A stretch of 64,000 nt of DNA. It comes from Planctomycetota bacterium (GTDB lineage Bacteria > Planctomycetota > UBA8742 > UBA2392). The notes under the pieces are model-generated. The model saw only the letters and a program-made list of their open reading frames with translations. It ran no database searches and had not been told where the DNA came from. The translations under genes were made by a program, and so were the position numbers. Positions 44,704 through 53,897 of this stretch are shown here, piece by piece. Every line of letters begins with the position of its first letter. Within the stretch, counting starts at the first letter, position 1. The stretch lies in contig JAOSKM010000003.1 of the NCBI GenBank assembly GCA_027493625.1, forward strand, positions 434,001 through 498,000, written 5' to 3'.

Positions 44704-46055
44704 ATGTCCACCGCCATCGACACCCTGCAGGACATCACCGGCTTCCTGGCCCGGCACACCGACTACGAGCGCCAGCAGGGCGGGCGCACGCGCGACATCT
44801 TTGACCTCGAGCGCATGAACGAGGTGCTGAACCGCCTGGCGCGCCCCGAGCTGGCCTACGCCACCGCCCACATCGCGGGCACCAAGGGCAAGGGCAGCAC
44901 CGCGCGCTTCCTGGCCGCCATGCTGCAGAGCCAGGGCCTGAAGGTCGGCCTGTTCACCAGCCCGCACCTCGAGCGGCTGACCCAGCGCATCGAGATCAAC
45001 GGTGAAGAAATCACCGAAAAAGCGCTTGTCGAGGCTTTCCGCCCGGTGGTGGAAGCCCTGGAAAGCGAGCAGGGCGGCGCCCCGACGTGACATTCTTCGA
45101 GCTGCTGACCCTGGCGGCGATGGTCGCCTTCCGCCAGGCGGCCATCGACATTGCGGTGTTCGAGGTCGGCCTGGGCGGGCGCCTGGACAGCACCAACGTG
45201 ATCAGCCCGCTGGTGTGCGTCATCACCGAGATCGGCATTGACCACACGGCGCAGCTCGGCGACACCATCGCCGAGATCGCCCGCGAGAAGGCCGGCATCA
45301 TCAAGCCCGGCGTGCCCGTGGTGTGCGGGGCATCCGACACCGAGGCCCAGAAGATCATCGCGCTCACCGCCCGCGACGCAGAGGCTCCGCTGCTGGTGTT
45401 CGGCCGCGACTACCACCTGCGCCACTTCAGCCGCGAGGGGCGCGAGATCACCTTCACCTCTGACGTGCGCGGCCACCGCTACGAGAAAGTCCTGTTGCGT
45501 CACCCTGGGCGCTTCATGGCCGAGAACGCCACGCACGCCCTGTGCGCGCTGGAGATCCTGGCCAGCGAGCCCGACCTGCTGCCTGAGCCGCTGGACCGCG
45601 AACGCGCCATCGACGCGATTGCGCGCACGGAGCTGCCGGGGCGTTTTGAGGTGTTCGAGGGCAGGCCTCTGCTGGTGATCGACAGCTCGCACAACGAGGT
45701 CAGCATCAAGGCCGCCATGCAGACGGCAAAGGCGCTGGCCGGCGGGCCGATCGTGTGCGTGACCGGCATCGCCGCCGACAAGGACATCGAGGCGTGCCTG
45801 AAGCACATCGCGGCCGGGGCCGACGGGGCGATATTCACGCACTACTACAGCCCCAGGGAAAGCCAGCCCCTTGAGCTGCTGCGAACCTACGAGAAGTTCG
45901 GCGGCAAGAATGGCAGCACCGAGGAACACCCGGAGGCCGCTCTGGAGGAAGCCATCCAGCAAGCCGGCGAAGAGGGCATGGTGCTGGTGACAGGCTCGGT
46001 GTATCTCGCCGGCCTGCTAAGGGCCGCCGCAGCCGAGTACGCCGAAAGCCAGTAG
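44704..46055 (+). CDS. folC: Folylpolyglutamate synthase / dihydrofolate synthase (one-base frameshift)
   Basis: About 450 residues after adding one C to the C4 run near 45085, which gives GGAPDVTFFELLTL. Mur-ligase fold: AHIAGTKGKGSTARFLAAML (P-loop), TSPHLERLTQRI, VFEVGLGGRLDSTNV, EIGIDHTAQLGDTIAEIAREKAGI, then SSHNEVSIKAAM and the C-terminal domain. It adds glutamates to folate, and often glutamate to dihydropteroate. An essential enzyme, so the break is probably a sequence error. Confidence 0.9.
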
Positions 46056-46110
46056 GCAGAGCAGCGATCTCAGCCAGCGACTGCCCGCCGATGCTGGCCG
46101 ACTGCGATGT

Positions 46111-46183
46111 AACCACGGGTGCACACAGGTGCACACATACAGATTCGTACGCGGTTCGTGTTTACCCGTGTTCAACCGTGGTT
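46111..46183. repeat. Palindromic repeat with AACCACGG arms
   Basis: AACCACGGGTGCACAC...GTGTTCAACCGTGGTT. The stretch 46056-46424 has no gene, only this palindrome and a family C-like half site. Confidence 0.65.
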
Positions 46184-46335
46184 CCCGGTTTCGACGTACC
46201 CAGTGCCAAATCCGCAGTTCGGGGAGTGCAGCGAGCATCAGAGCATTGGCGTCGCCCCTTGAGCGAAGCGGTGCGCTTTCAAGGTGGCGGAATCCGCTCA
46301 CCCTTGGCCCTCGATTGATTGCGTGCAGGTCATGG

Positions 46336-46388
46336 TGACAACCTTCGCGTCCGTCGCCCCCTCGCTTCTTCGCGTGAAGCAGTTGCCT
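46336..46388. repeat. Family C-like half element
   Basis: CAACCTTCGCGTCCGTCGCC followed by TCGCTTCTTCGCGT, the same right arm as at 22000-22045 and 53750-53785. Confidence 0.55.
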
Positions 46389-46424
46389 TTGCTTTATGGC
46401 CGTGCGGATGGTTGGATACTCGCC

Positions 46425-46688
46425 ATGGCCAAGAAGAAAGATGAGCCGAAGTTTGAGGAGCTGGTGGCTTCCGTGGAAGCTGCCCTGCAGCAGCTTGATT
46501 CCGGCGACCTGCCCCTGGAGGACGCCCTCAAGCGCTACGAAGAAGGCGTGGCCGCCCTGCGCCAGGCTTTCGGCATCCTGAAACAGGCTGAGAAGAAGGT
46601 GCAACTGCTGTCCGAGCGCGAGGGCGAGATCACCACCCGCGACTTCGAAATCGAAGAAGAAGAGCCCGAAGGCAAAAAGCTGTTCTAG
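46425..46688 (+). CDS. xseB: Exodeoxyribonuclease VII small subunit
   Basis: 87 residues, the usual size. KFEELVASVEAALQQLDSG, DLPLEDALKRYEEGVA and LKQAEKKVQLL are the family's conserved helical pattern. It partners XseA, which is not in the window, to degrade single-stranded DNA. The acidic C-terminal tail ends in KKLF. Confidence 0.93.
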   Translation: MAKKKDEPKFEELVASVEAALQQLDSGDLPLEDALKRYEEGVAALRQAFGILKQAEKKVQLLSEREGEITTRDFEIEEEEPEGKKLF

Positions 46689-46721
46689 CCAACCCCCGCC
46701 CCGGCTGAGCGTTACAACATC

Positions 46722-47096
46722 ATGAAAAGCCCGCTGCTGATCCTGCTTGCCTGCTGCGCCCTGCTGGGCGGCTGCGCGGGTTATTCGCTCGACATGAGCG
46801 GGCTGGATTCCTACTCGAACGACCGGCTCGACGAAACATCTGACGAGCTCTCAATGACCAGCCTGGATCGCCTGTCCAGCGGCAGCATGGGCGAGGTCTC
46901 GGACGGGATGACCGTTTCGGACCTCGACCGCGCCTCCACTTCCAGCCTGGAGGATGTCAACGATCTCTACAGCATCACCCGCCTGGAGCGCGCCAGCAGC
47001 ACCCACATGGAACCGGCGGCCGAGGCCATCAGCATCACCAACCTCGAACGCGCGACCTCACGCGCGCTGGACCCGAACAACAACATCGACCGGTAG
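46722..47096 (+). CDS. Small lipoprotein with 20-residue repeats
   Basis: 124 residues with a lipoprotein signal (LLGGC). The mature part is a stack of four imperfect 20-residue repeats, each with a LDR/LER core: SMTSLDRLSSGSMGEV, TVSDLDRASTSSLEDV, SITRLERASSTHMEP and SITNLERATSRALDP. Such regular Ser/Thr/Asp repeats suggest a short beta-solenoid or ligand array. It follows xseB by 33 bp. No family recognised. Confidence 0.75.
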   Translation: MKSPLLILLACCALLGGCAGYSLDMSGLDSYSNDRLDETSDELSMTSLDRLSSGSMGEVSDGMTVSDLDRASTSSLEDVNDLYSITRLERASSTHMEPAAEAISITNLERATSRALDPNNNIDR

Positions 47097-47264
47097 GAGC
47101 CGCGGGGCGGGCCGATTCGGGCCGCAGGCGAATTCCACATTCCTGCGAGGGCTGCCTCTTCACAGGAAGGTTTGCATTTGCTATCTATTCCGCCCCCTCG
47201 GGGAAATGCGGTTGCCCTTCCGGTTACAAGACGGCGTATGCCGCCCGGCCGGGCGCCAGGCCTG

Positions 47265-47290
47265 TCCGCCATAGCCTTGGCGGAGGCGGA
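47265..47290. repeat. Short palindrome TCCGCCATAGCCTTGGCGGA
   Basis: This palindrome and near variants occur in many unrelated genomes, often read as KAMADR or GYGGQ peptides. Here it lies 10 bp before rpmI, where it forms a hairpin in the leader. Confidence 0.8.
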
Positions 47291-47300
47291 GAGACGAGCC

Positions 47301-47539
47301 ATGCCGAAGATGAAGACCCACAAGGGAGCGTCCAAGCGCTTCAAGGTCACCAAGAAGGGCAAGATCAAGCACTACAACGCGGGTCGCTCGCACCTGATGA
47401 GCGTCAAGAGCCCGAAGCGCCGCCGCAACAAGCGCCACGCGCATGTGCTGTCCAATACCCATGCCCGCAACGTGGCCAAGCTGATGGGCGTGCGCCGCGT
47501 GCCGCCCGCGCCGACGGCCCCCAGTCCAAGGCTGAATAA
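47301..47539 (+). CDS. rpmI: 50S ribosomal protein L35 (one-base frameshift in the tail)
   Basis: The first 64 residues (MPKMKTHKGASKRFKVTKKG, HYNAGRSHLMS, RRRNKRHAHVL) are standard L35. Adding one C to the C5 run near 47519 ends the gene naturally (VPPAPTAPQSKAE, stop 47537-47539); as written the frame runs on to about 47726. Length 79 residues, a little over the usual 65. rplT follows 71 bp later. Confidence 0.93.
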
Positions 47540-47610
47540 CGAACCGGGACAACCGCGCCGGCACAAGTTGAGGCTTTCCTCACCCGGGCGGAAACCCAAG
47601 GAGAACAGAC

Positions 47611-47961
47611 ATGCCGCATTCCGTTTCCCGCACCACGCGCAAGCGCCGTCACAAGAAGATCCGCAAGCTGGCCAGCGGTTACTGGGGCCGCCGCAAGAAC
47701 TACCGCCAGGCCCGCGTTGCCGTTGAGCGCGCCTGGCGCTACGCCTGGTTCCACCGGGCGCTGCGCAAGCGCGACTTCCGCCGCCTGTGGATCACGCGCC
47801 TGAGCGCTGCGGCCCGCGCCAACGGCGTCACCTACAGCAACCTGATCAACCTGCTCAAGAAGGGCGGCATCGAGCTGAACCGCAAGAGCCTCAGCGAACT
47901 CGCGATCCGCGACCCGCAGGCCTTCAGCAAGGTCGTCCAGGCCGCCAAGGGCGCCAAGTAA
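47611..47961 (+). CDS. rplT: 50S ribosomal protein L20
   Basis: 116 residues, standard: SVSRTTRKRRHKKIRKLASG, YWGRRKNYRQARVAVERA, RDFRRLWITRLSAAARANG and the C-terminal domain. It binds 23S rRNA early in assembly and often autoregulates the operon. GGAGAACAG precedes the start. Confidence 0.97.
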   Translation: MPHSVSRTTRKRRHKKIRKLASGYWGRRKNYRQARVAVERAWRYAWFHRALRKRDFRRLWITRLSAAARANGVTYSNLINLLKKGGIELNRKSLSELAIRDPQAFSKVVQAAKGAK

Positions 47962-48009
47962 ACGAAAAACAGGGACCCCCGACCGTAAGGTCGGGGCCCT
48001 TTTCGTTTA
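47962..48009 (+). terminator. Terminator of rpmI-rplT
   Basis: ACGAAAAACAGGG, CCCCGACC-GTAA-GGTCGGGG, then CCCTTTTCGTTT; a long symmetric stem with T-runs, right after rplT. Confidence 0.88.
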
Positions 48010-48079
48010 ACACGCGCTAACTCCCAATCCGCACAGTTTTGCCCGCCCCCCGTTTGTCTCGCGCCTCGGCGCCGCTATC

Positions 48080-51000
48080 ATGCAGGCTTCCCCGGCAGGA
48101 CCCCGTGATCGTCCGCCCGTGACCGATAAAAACGAGAACCAGGCACCAGCCAAATCCGCCGCGCTGCCCTCACCAAAATGGCTGCCGTGGGCCTTTGCCG
48201 CGTCCATTGTCGCGTTTTCCTGCATCGCCTTCTGGGGCGGTCTCGACAACGGCTTCACCAACTGGGACGACAACTGGCTGATCACCGAAAACCGCCACAT
48301 CCGCGAGATCAGCTGGCACAGCCTGCAGGCCATGTTCAATCCCATGGCCCCGCGCGAAGAGCTGGGCAACGAGTACCTGCCCCTGCGCGACCTCAGCTAC
48401 GCCGTCAATTACGCCTTCGACGGACTGCACCCGCTGGGCTACCACGCCACCAACCTGCTGCTTCACATCTTCAACGCCCTGCTGGTGATGCTGCTGGCCA
48501 TGCGGCTCACCGGCCGGCGCTGGATCGGCGGCGTTGCCGGCCTGTTGTTCGCCGTGCACCCCGTGCATGTCGAGGCCGTGAGCTGGCTGTCCTCGCGCAA
48601 GGACCTGCTGTCCACCTTCTTCCTGCTGCTGTCGGCCAACTTCTACCTGGCCGCGCGGCGCTCGCGTTCGGGGCTGATGCCCAGCGAAAGCTTCGTGCAG
48701 CGCGTCCGCCACAGCACGCGCGTAAGCTGGATGCTGAGCCTGCTGTTCTTCATCTGCGCGCTGCTGTCGAAGATGACCGCCGTGGTGCTGCCGGCGCTGC
48801 TGCTGCTGTTTGAGCTGTTCCGCGGCCGTGAACTGCATGCCCTGCCGCGCGTCAAACGCGCGCTGGCGCAGGCGCCGTTCTGGGGCGTGGCGGCGCTGTT
48901 CACGGCGCTGGCCTCGCACATCGGCAGCGGCCTGATGCGCGAGCCCTACGGCGACGGGCGCTGGCAGTCGTTGCTGACCGCCACTTCGGCCATCACGCGC
49001 GATTTCCAGGTGCTGCTGTTCGGCTGGCCCATGCACGCGGCCGTGGATTTGCCGGTGCAGACCGGCTTCAGCCTGGCGGTGGTGACGGGGCTGCTGCTGC
49101 TGCTGGCGCTGCTGGCGCTGGGTGTGGCGGGCTGGCGCAGGTCGCAGGCGGGATGGGATTCGCGCCCGGCCATGCTGCTGGGCGTGGCGGGCTTCGGCGC
49201 GCTGTGGTTCCTGGTCGCGCTGAGCCCGGTGAGCAACTTCCTGGTGCAGATCGGCACCGTGTTCGCCGAACGCTACCTGTACATCCCCAGTATCGGATTC
49301 TGCATCGCCGTGGCGACACTTGGCGTGCTGGGCGCCGAGTTGCTGCGCAAGCGCGACAACCTGCGAGTGCTGGCGCCGCTGGTGGGCGTGCTGGGGGCGG
49401 CGGTGCTGGGGCTGAGCCTGTGGGGTACCATGCAGGCCACGCGGCCCTGGGCGGGCAGCGTCAGCCTGTGGACGCACGCCCTGAAGCACGACCCGGGCAA
49501 CAACGTGGCGCACTTCAACCTGGGCCGCGAATACGAAGAGCTCGCGCTGCTCGAAGCGGATGAAAAGAAACGCGACGATCTGCTGCAGCGCGGCTATGAG
49601 CAGTATCAGCTCGCGCTCGACAACCCGGCGCGAACCTACCGCCACGACCCCGCGCGCCTGTATGCAGCCATGGCGCTCAACCAGGTGCACCGCAAGCAGC
49701 CCGAAAAGGCGCTGCCGCTGCTGGACGAGGCCGTAAAACACATCGAGCAACCCTGGCGCGACCAGCGCGCCCGCGACGACATCGAGGCGCTGATCGCCAA
49801 CCCGCGCGGCCTGGCGCTGTCGGCGCTTGGCCGCCACGAGGAAGCGTTGGCCGCCTTCGAGGAAGCGCTCAGCAAGTCGGACCGCTACGCCGGCGCGCAC
49901 ATCAACCTGGCCTCCGAGCTCACCCGCAAGGCGCTGGCCGGCGACGCGATCGACGAGGCACTGCTGAACAAAGCCCGCAGCCACCTGGCCGACTATGAGC
50001 GCAAGCGCGGCCGTGACGCGCTGCTGGTCGAGGCGCGCGCGCGCCTGCTGCTGGCCGAGTTCGACAGGCGCCTGGCGCTGTCCGGCCAGGGCGGCGGCAA
50101 GGAAACGCCGGCCGGGCTGCAGCCGCTGCTTGACGAGTCAAGAGCGCTGTTCGCCGAGTTGATCGGGCTGCGCGACACCGGCGCCACGCCGCCCGCCGCC
50201 ATGGCCGCCGCGCTGGTCGAGGCCGCCGACGCCTTCGGGCGCGGGCGCGCCGGCGACCCCACGGCCGAGAAGTACCTGCGCCGCGCGCTGGCGCTGGCGC
50301 CGGACTACCTGGGCCTGCGCTTCCTGCTCGCGCAGTTCCTGTTCGAGAAAGCCAACCTGCAGGCCGAGAGAGGAGAGTCCGCGGCGCCCACCCGCGCCGA
50401 GGCCACGAAACTGCTGGCCGAGGAGCTGAACCGCAACCCGGGCTACAAGCCGGCGCTGGTGCTGAAAGCCGCGGGCCTGCGCCAGAACGCGGTGAACGAG
50501 GCCGAAAAGCTGATCGCCAACTGGCGCGCCGAGTACGCCGCCATCAAGAAGGACAACGAACCCACCTGGGAAGGCCTGATCAACACCCTGCACGGCCGCG
50601 AGGAATTCAAGAAGCAGCTGCGCGTGGTGGTGGCATTGATGCGTGAGGCGATCGAGCTGGACCCCGAAAACGACGAGGGCCACGCGCTGCTGGAGGGCTC
50701 GGGCATCCAGATCGCGCGGGGCATGTGGTGGACCGGCGACGACCAGCTGCGCGTGGACGCCGAGGACCTGCTGCGCACGGCGTTTAACGCGCGCCCCGTG
50801 GACGGCACTGTGGCCGCGCACCTGACGGCCTTTTACACCGACCTGGCCGAGCAGATCCTGGCGCGCCCGAACTCGGAGATCCCCGAGGAAGAGCGCCGCA
50901 ACGACCTCGAGAACCTGCTGACCAACATGCTGACGCTGTCAGAGCGCGCGCGCAGGATTCTGTCGGGCAAGCTGTTCAAGGTCGGGCGCGAGATCGAATC

Positions 51001-52561
51001 CGGCACGAAGAAACTCAAGGACGAAGACGGCCGACCCCTAGAGCTGTCCTCGGCGGCGCGGCGCATGGCGGCCAGCGAGTTCGTGCGCGCTGCGACCATC
51101 CTGAACGCCGAGAACGTCGAGGCCCTGGACTGGCTCAAGAAGTACTACGAAGAGGAAGGCAACTTCGAGGACGCGCTCAAGACCTTCGAGAAGCTGATCG
51201 AGGCGCTGAAAGACCGGCCGGAACTGATGCATGGCGTGTACCTCTCGCTGGGACAGCTGCAGCTCGATTTCGGCCAGCAGCTGCTGAGCGCCTACAAGAC
51301 CAAGCTGAAGCTGGGCCATGACGCGCAGGCCGCCGAGCTGCGCCAGAAGGCGATCAAGGCCTACCTGGACGCGCTGGCGAGCACCGGCATCCTGATCGAC
51401 AACCCGGAGAACCCCGAGAAGTTGAACCTGCCGATCCGCATGCGCGGCATGGCGGCCCAGCGCCTTGCCTACCTGCTGATCAACGAGGCCGAGAAGTATT
51501 ACACGATCGCGCTGGACGCCTACGCGCTGGCGCCGCTGGATTTCCAGCTCGAGATCGCGGAAGTCAGCGAGAAGCGCGCCTGGTTCGTGCGTGACCCGTA
51601 CCAGCGCAAGCGCGAGCTTGAGGCGATCCGCGAGCAGAAGAAGCAGGCCGACCCGGAGGCCGACCTCACGGACCTGAACTACCAGATCATCGAGCTCGAG
51701 CGCCGTATCCTGCGCCTGGAAGCCGAGGAGATGATCAAGCAGGGCAAACTGGAGCAGGCCCTGCGCAGCCTGGACGACGCCTTCAAGGCGCCCACGCCCG
51801 CGCTGTATGCCGTGCGCGGACGCATCTACCAGGCCATGGCCGCGCAGCAGAGCGACACCGACGAGCGCGACGCCCTGGTGGTGAAGGCCGCGCGCGACTA
51901 CGTGCGCGCGCTGACCGACCCGGACGCGCTGGTGCAGGGGGCAGACCTGTACTGGACCGACGAGGCGATGCGCTTTGAGGAGGACTACGTGGTGCGCGCG
52001 CGGCTGGCCTACGCCAAGGCCGAAGAGGTGATCGGCGCGGCGCTGATCACCATGGATGAAGGCACCCCGCAGCAGGAGCGCTACCAGAAGCTGCTCGAAC
52101 ACGCGCGCGCAAAGCTGAAGGAGATGCGCAGCCTGGGCGCCGATTACATGCGCATGGCGCGCGACGCCCGCGAGCGCGGGAAGCTGGCGGGTGCTTTAGC
52201 GCTGGCGAAGAACGCGCTGGAGTACCTGGGCGACCACGCGCCGGCCTGGCAGCTTGCGGGCTGGATCCTCACGGACATGGCGAAAGCCGAGCCTGAGAAG
52301 GCGCAGGACTACGCGGGGCAGGCGCGCGACGCGTTCCTGTCGGCGCTGCGCATGCAGAACCTCTTGACAAGTCAACGGCTGTGGCTGATGTGCGACCTGT
52401 CGGAGCTGCTGCTGGATCAGCTGCAGGATCGCCGCGGCGCGCGCGAGTGGGCAACGCGGGCGCGGGGTCTGCTCGGCAGTGAGGAAGCGGCGGCTCTTCC
52501 CGAGGAAAGCCGTGCACTTTACGCGTCAAGACTCGACACCCTGGAAGCCCGCTTGAAGTGA
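48080..52561 (+). CDS. Giant TMTC-like O-mannosyltransferase / TPR membrane protein
   Basis: 1493 residues. After a polar start, about 11 transmembrane helices (to residue about 460) contain FTNWDDNWLITENRHIRE, YLPLRDLSYAVNYAFDGLHP, GYHATNLLLHIFNALLVMLL and LFAVHPVHVEAVSWLSSRKDLL, the TMTC/GT-C pattern with its acidic first loop. The remaining thousand residues are TPRs and long helices (for example HFNLGREYEELALLEADEKK, AAMALNQVHRKQPEKALPLL). TMTC relatives transfer mannose to proteins. The size and the length of the TPR region are unusual. The substrate is not indicated. Confidence 0.82.
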   Translation: MQASPAGPRDRPPVTDKNENQAPAKSAALPSPKWLPWAFAASIVAFSCIAFWGGLDNGFTNWDDNWLITENRHIREISWHSLQAMFNPMAPREELGNEYLPLRDLSYAVNYAFDGLHPLGYHATNLLLHIFNALLVMLLAMRLTGRRWIGGVAGLLFAVHPVHVEAVSWLSSRKDLLSTFFLLLSANFYLAARRSRSGLMPSESFVQRVRHSTRVSWMLSLLFFICALLSKMTAVVLPALLLLFELFRGRELHALPRVKRALAQAPFWGVAALFTALASHIGSGLMREPYGDGRWQSLLTATSAITRDFQVLLFGWPMHAAVDLPVQTGFSLAVVTGLLLLLALLALGVAGWRRSQAGWDSRPAMLLGVAGFGALWFLVALSPVSNFLVQIGTVFAERYLYIPSIGFCIAVATLGVLGAELLRKRDNLRVLAPLVGVLGAAVLGLSLWGTMQATRPWAGSVSLWTHALKHDPGNNVAHFNLGREYEELALLEADEKKRDDLLQRGYEQYQLALDNPARTYRHDPARLYAAMALNQVHRKQPEKALPLLDEAVKHIEQPWRDQRARDDIEALIANPRGLALSALGRHEEALAAFEEALSKSDRYAGAHINLASELTRKALAGDAIDEALLNKARSHLADYERKRGRDALLVEARARLLLAEFDRRLALSGQGGGKETPAGLQPLLDESRALFAELIGLRDTGATPPAAMAAALVEAADAFGRGRAGDPTAEKYLRRALALAPDYLGLRFLLAQFLFEKANLQAERGESAAPTRAEATKLLAEELNRNPGYKPALVLKAAGLRQNAVNEAEKLIANWRAEYAAIKKDNEPTWEGLINTLHGREEFKKQLRVVVALMREAIELDPENDEGHALLEGSGIQIARGMWWTGDDQLRVDAEDLLRTAFNARPVDGTVAAHLTAFYTDLAEQILARPNSEIPEEERRNDLENLLTNMLTLSERARRILSGKLFKVGREIESGTKKLKDEDGRPLELSSAARRMAASEFVRAATILNAENVEALDWLKKYYEEEGNFEDALKTFEKLIEALKDRPELMHGVYLSLGQLQLDFGQQLLSAYKTKLKLGHDAQAAELRQKAIKAYLDALASTGILIDNPENPEKLNLPIRMRGMAAQRLAYLLINEAEKYYTIALDAYALAPLDFQLEIAEVSEKRAWFVRDPYQRKRELEAIREQKKQADPEADLTDLNYQIIELERRILRLEAEEMIKQGKLEQALRSLDDAFKAPTPALYAVRGRIYQAMAAQQSDTDERDALVVKAARDYVRALTDPDALVQGADLYWTDEAMRFEEDYVVRARLAYAKAEEVIGAALITMDEGTPQQERYQKLLEHARAKLKEMRSLGADYMRMARDARERGKLAGALALAKNALEYLGDHAPAWQLAGWILTDMAKAEPEKAQDYAGQARDAFLSALRMQNLLTSQRLWLMCDLSELLLDQLQDRRGAREWATRARGLLGSEEAAALPEESRALYASRLDTLEARLK

Positions 52562-52872
52562 GACGGGAATCTCCCCTCCGGGGTGTGTCAGTATCTGTTT
52601 GCGTTGAAGATTACCGGACGCAGATCACAAGCCGAAATCGGTCACATCAGCCAGCAAACTGGCTCTGCAGGCCCGTCCCAGGCCGACGCCCCGCAACGTT
52701 GAAAGTCGTGGCTGCCGGGTCGCAGCAGGCCGCGGACCGGCCTGCGAAGCGGGCGGGCATGTACCGTCGCGGGAAAGCGCTGTCAAGCGAATTCGTGAGG
52801 GGTGGCGTCGAAAAAGCCCTATTTCAAGCGGGTTTGGCGGCACGAAATTTTCAACAATTTGCAGGGACAGGC

Positions 52873-52901
52873 TTGACCCGGTTTGCGGCAAGGGCTATTT
52901 T
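52873..52901 (+). promoter_or_regulatory. Candidate sigma-70 promoter for HU
   Basis: TTGACC, 17-bp spacer, TATTTT. It lies 233 bp before the HU start, implying a long leader. The gap 52562-53133 has hairpins (for example CCAACGC...TTTTGTTGG at about 52904-52937) but no gene. Confidence 0.45.
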
Positions 52902-53133
52902 CCCAACCAACGCAAGCCCTTGGGGCTTTTGTTGGCGGGGTTCCCGGAGACGCTGGTTCAAAGGCGCTTTCTGGCGGCTAGCGGGGCGGGGAACCTTGAA
53001 TCACGGTTTAAAATAGTTATCGACTGACTACATCTGGTATAGGCGATAGGGCAGGAGAGCAATGTCACTCAGGGGTGGTCCCGGGTGACTCGGAATTTCC
53101 AGAACCGACCCGCAGGGGCAAACGGAGTAAAGA

Positions 53134-53427
53134 ATGAACAAAGCAGAACTGGTTGACCTGATCCTCAAGAACAAGAAGGCCGGCTTCGAGAGCAAGGCCG
53201 CCGCTGAGCGCGCTTTCGACGCGGTTGTCGACGCGGTCCGCGAAGGCGTGCAGCGTGACGGCAAGGTCCAGATCATCGGCTTCGGCACCTTCAACGTGCG
53301 CTCGCGCAGCGCCCGCAACGGCCGCAACCCGCAGACCGGCCAGGCCATGAAGATCAAGGCCTACAAGACCGTCGGCTTCAAGGTCGGCAAGGACTTCAAG
53401 GACAAGATCAACAAGGGCAAGAAGTAA
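53134..53427 (+). CDS. hup: HU-family DNA-binding protein
   Basis: 97 residues with GGAG seven bases before the ATG. MNKAELVDLILKN, FDAVVDAVREG and the arm region GFGTFNVRSRSARNGRNPQTGQ (conserved RNPQTG) are the HU/IHF fold, followed by KAYKTVGFKVGKDFK and a basic tail. It bends and compacts DNA as a dimer. Confidence 0.96.
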   Translation: MNKAELVDLILKNKKAGFESKAAAERAFDAVVDAVREGVQRDGKVQIIGFGTFNVRSRSARNGRNPQTGQAMKIKAYKTVGFKVGKDFKDKINKGKK

Positions 53428-53448
53428 CCCGCAGTCGATTCGCCAATC

Positions 53449-53483
53449 ACGGGCCGCGCATCAGCGCGGCCCGTCTGCTTTTT
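53449..53483 (+). terminator. Terminator of the HU gene
   Basis: ACGGGCCGCGC-ATCA-GCGCGGCCCGT followed by CTGCTTTTT, about 20 bp after the stop. Confidence 0.88.
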
Positions 53484-53484
53484 C

Positions 53485-53790
53485 ACGCGAAGCAGCGAAG
53501 GGTGCGAAGGCGCGGCGGCGCACAGAGCTTGCCGCCAGATCCATTCGCTACGTCGTGTTGCACTGCCTTCTCCAACACGAAGAAACGAAGGAACGAAACA
53601 CTGCATGGGGTCAGGATGGACAGGATTCCAGCGGACACGGGTTGTTGACCGCATGGGCCCCTGCCGGTTCGTGTCGTTTTCCTTCGTGTACATCCTGACA
53701 AGACCATGCGACGGAGAGGGCTAAGTACCCTGCAGGTTGATCTCTTCGCGAACCTCGCCCCCTTCGCTTCTTCGCGTGCAGGCAGTTGCG
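53485..53790. repeat. Palindromic repeat family C with GTCAGGATGGACAGGA motif
   Basis: CGCGAAGCAGCGAAGG, AACACGAAGAAACGAAGGAA, GGTCAGGATGGACAGGA, and on the right ACATCCTGACAAG and CTTCGCTTCTTCGCGTG. It accounts for most of the geneless 53428-53897. Confidence 0.75.
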
Positions 53791-53897
53791 CGCGCAGCGA
53801 GAGCCGCCTGTCTCTTCCTTAGACTAAAGATCACGGGCGATCAGTCCGATAACCCCTCAGCGGCGCGGCTTCTCGCGCCGCGGGGGACACCGCACCG

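Noticed and set aside
52562-53133. A structured RNA such as RNase P or 6S in the HU leader.
   Set aside because: Several hairpins exist but none of the invariant core motifs was found.
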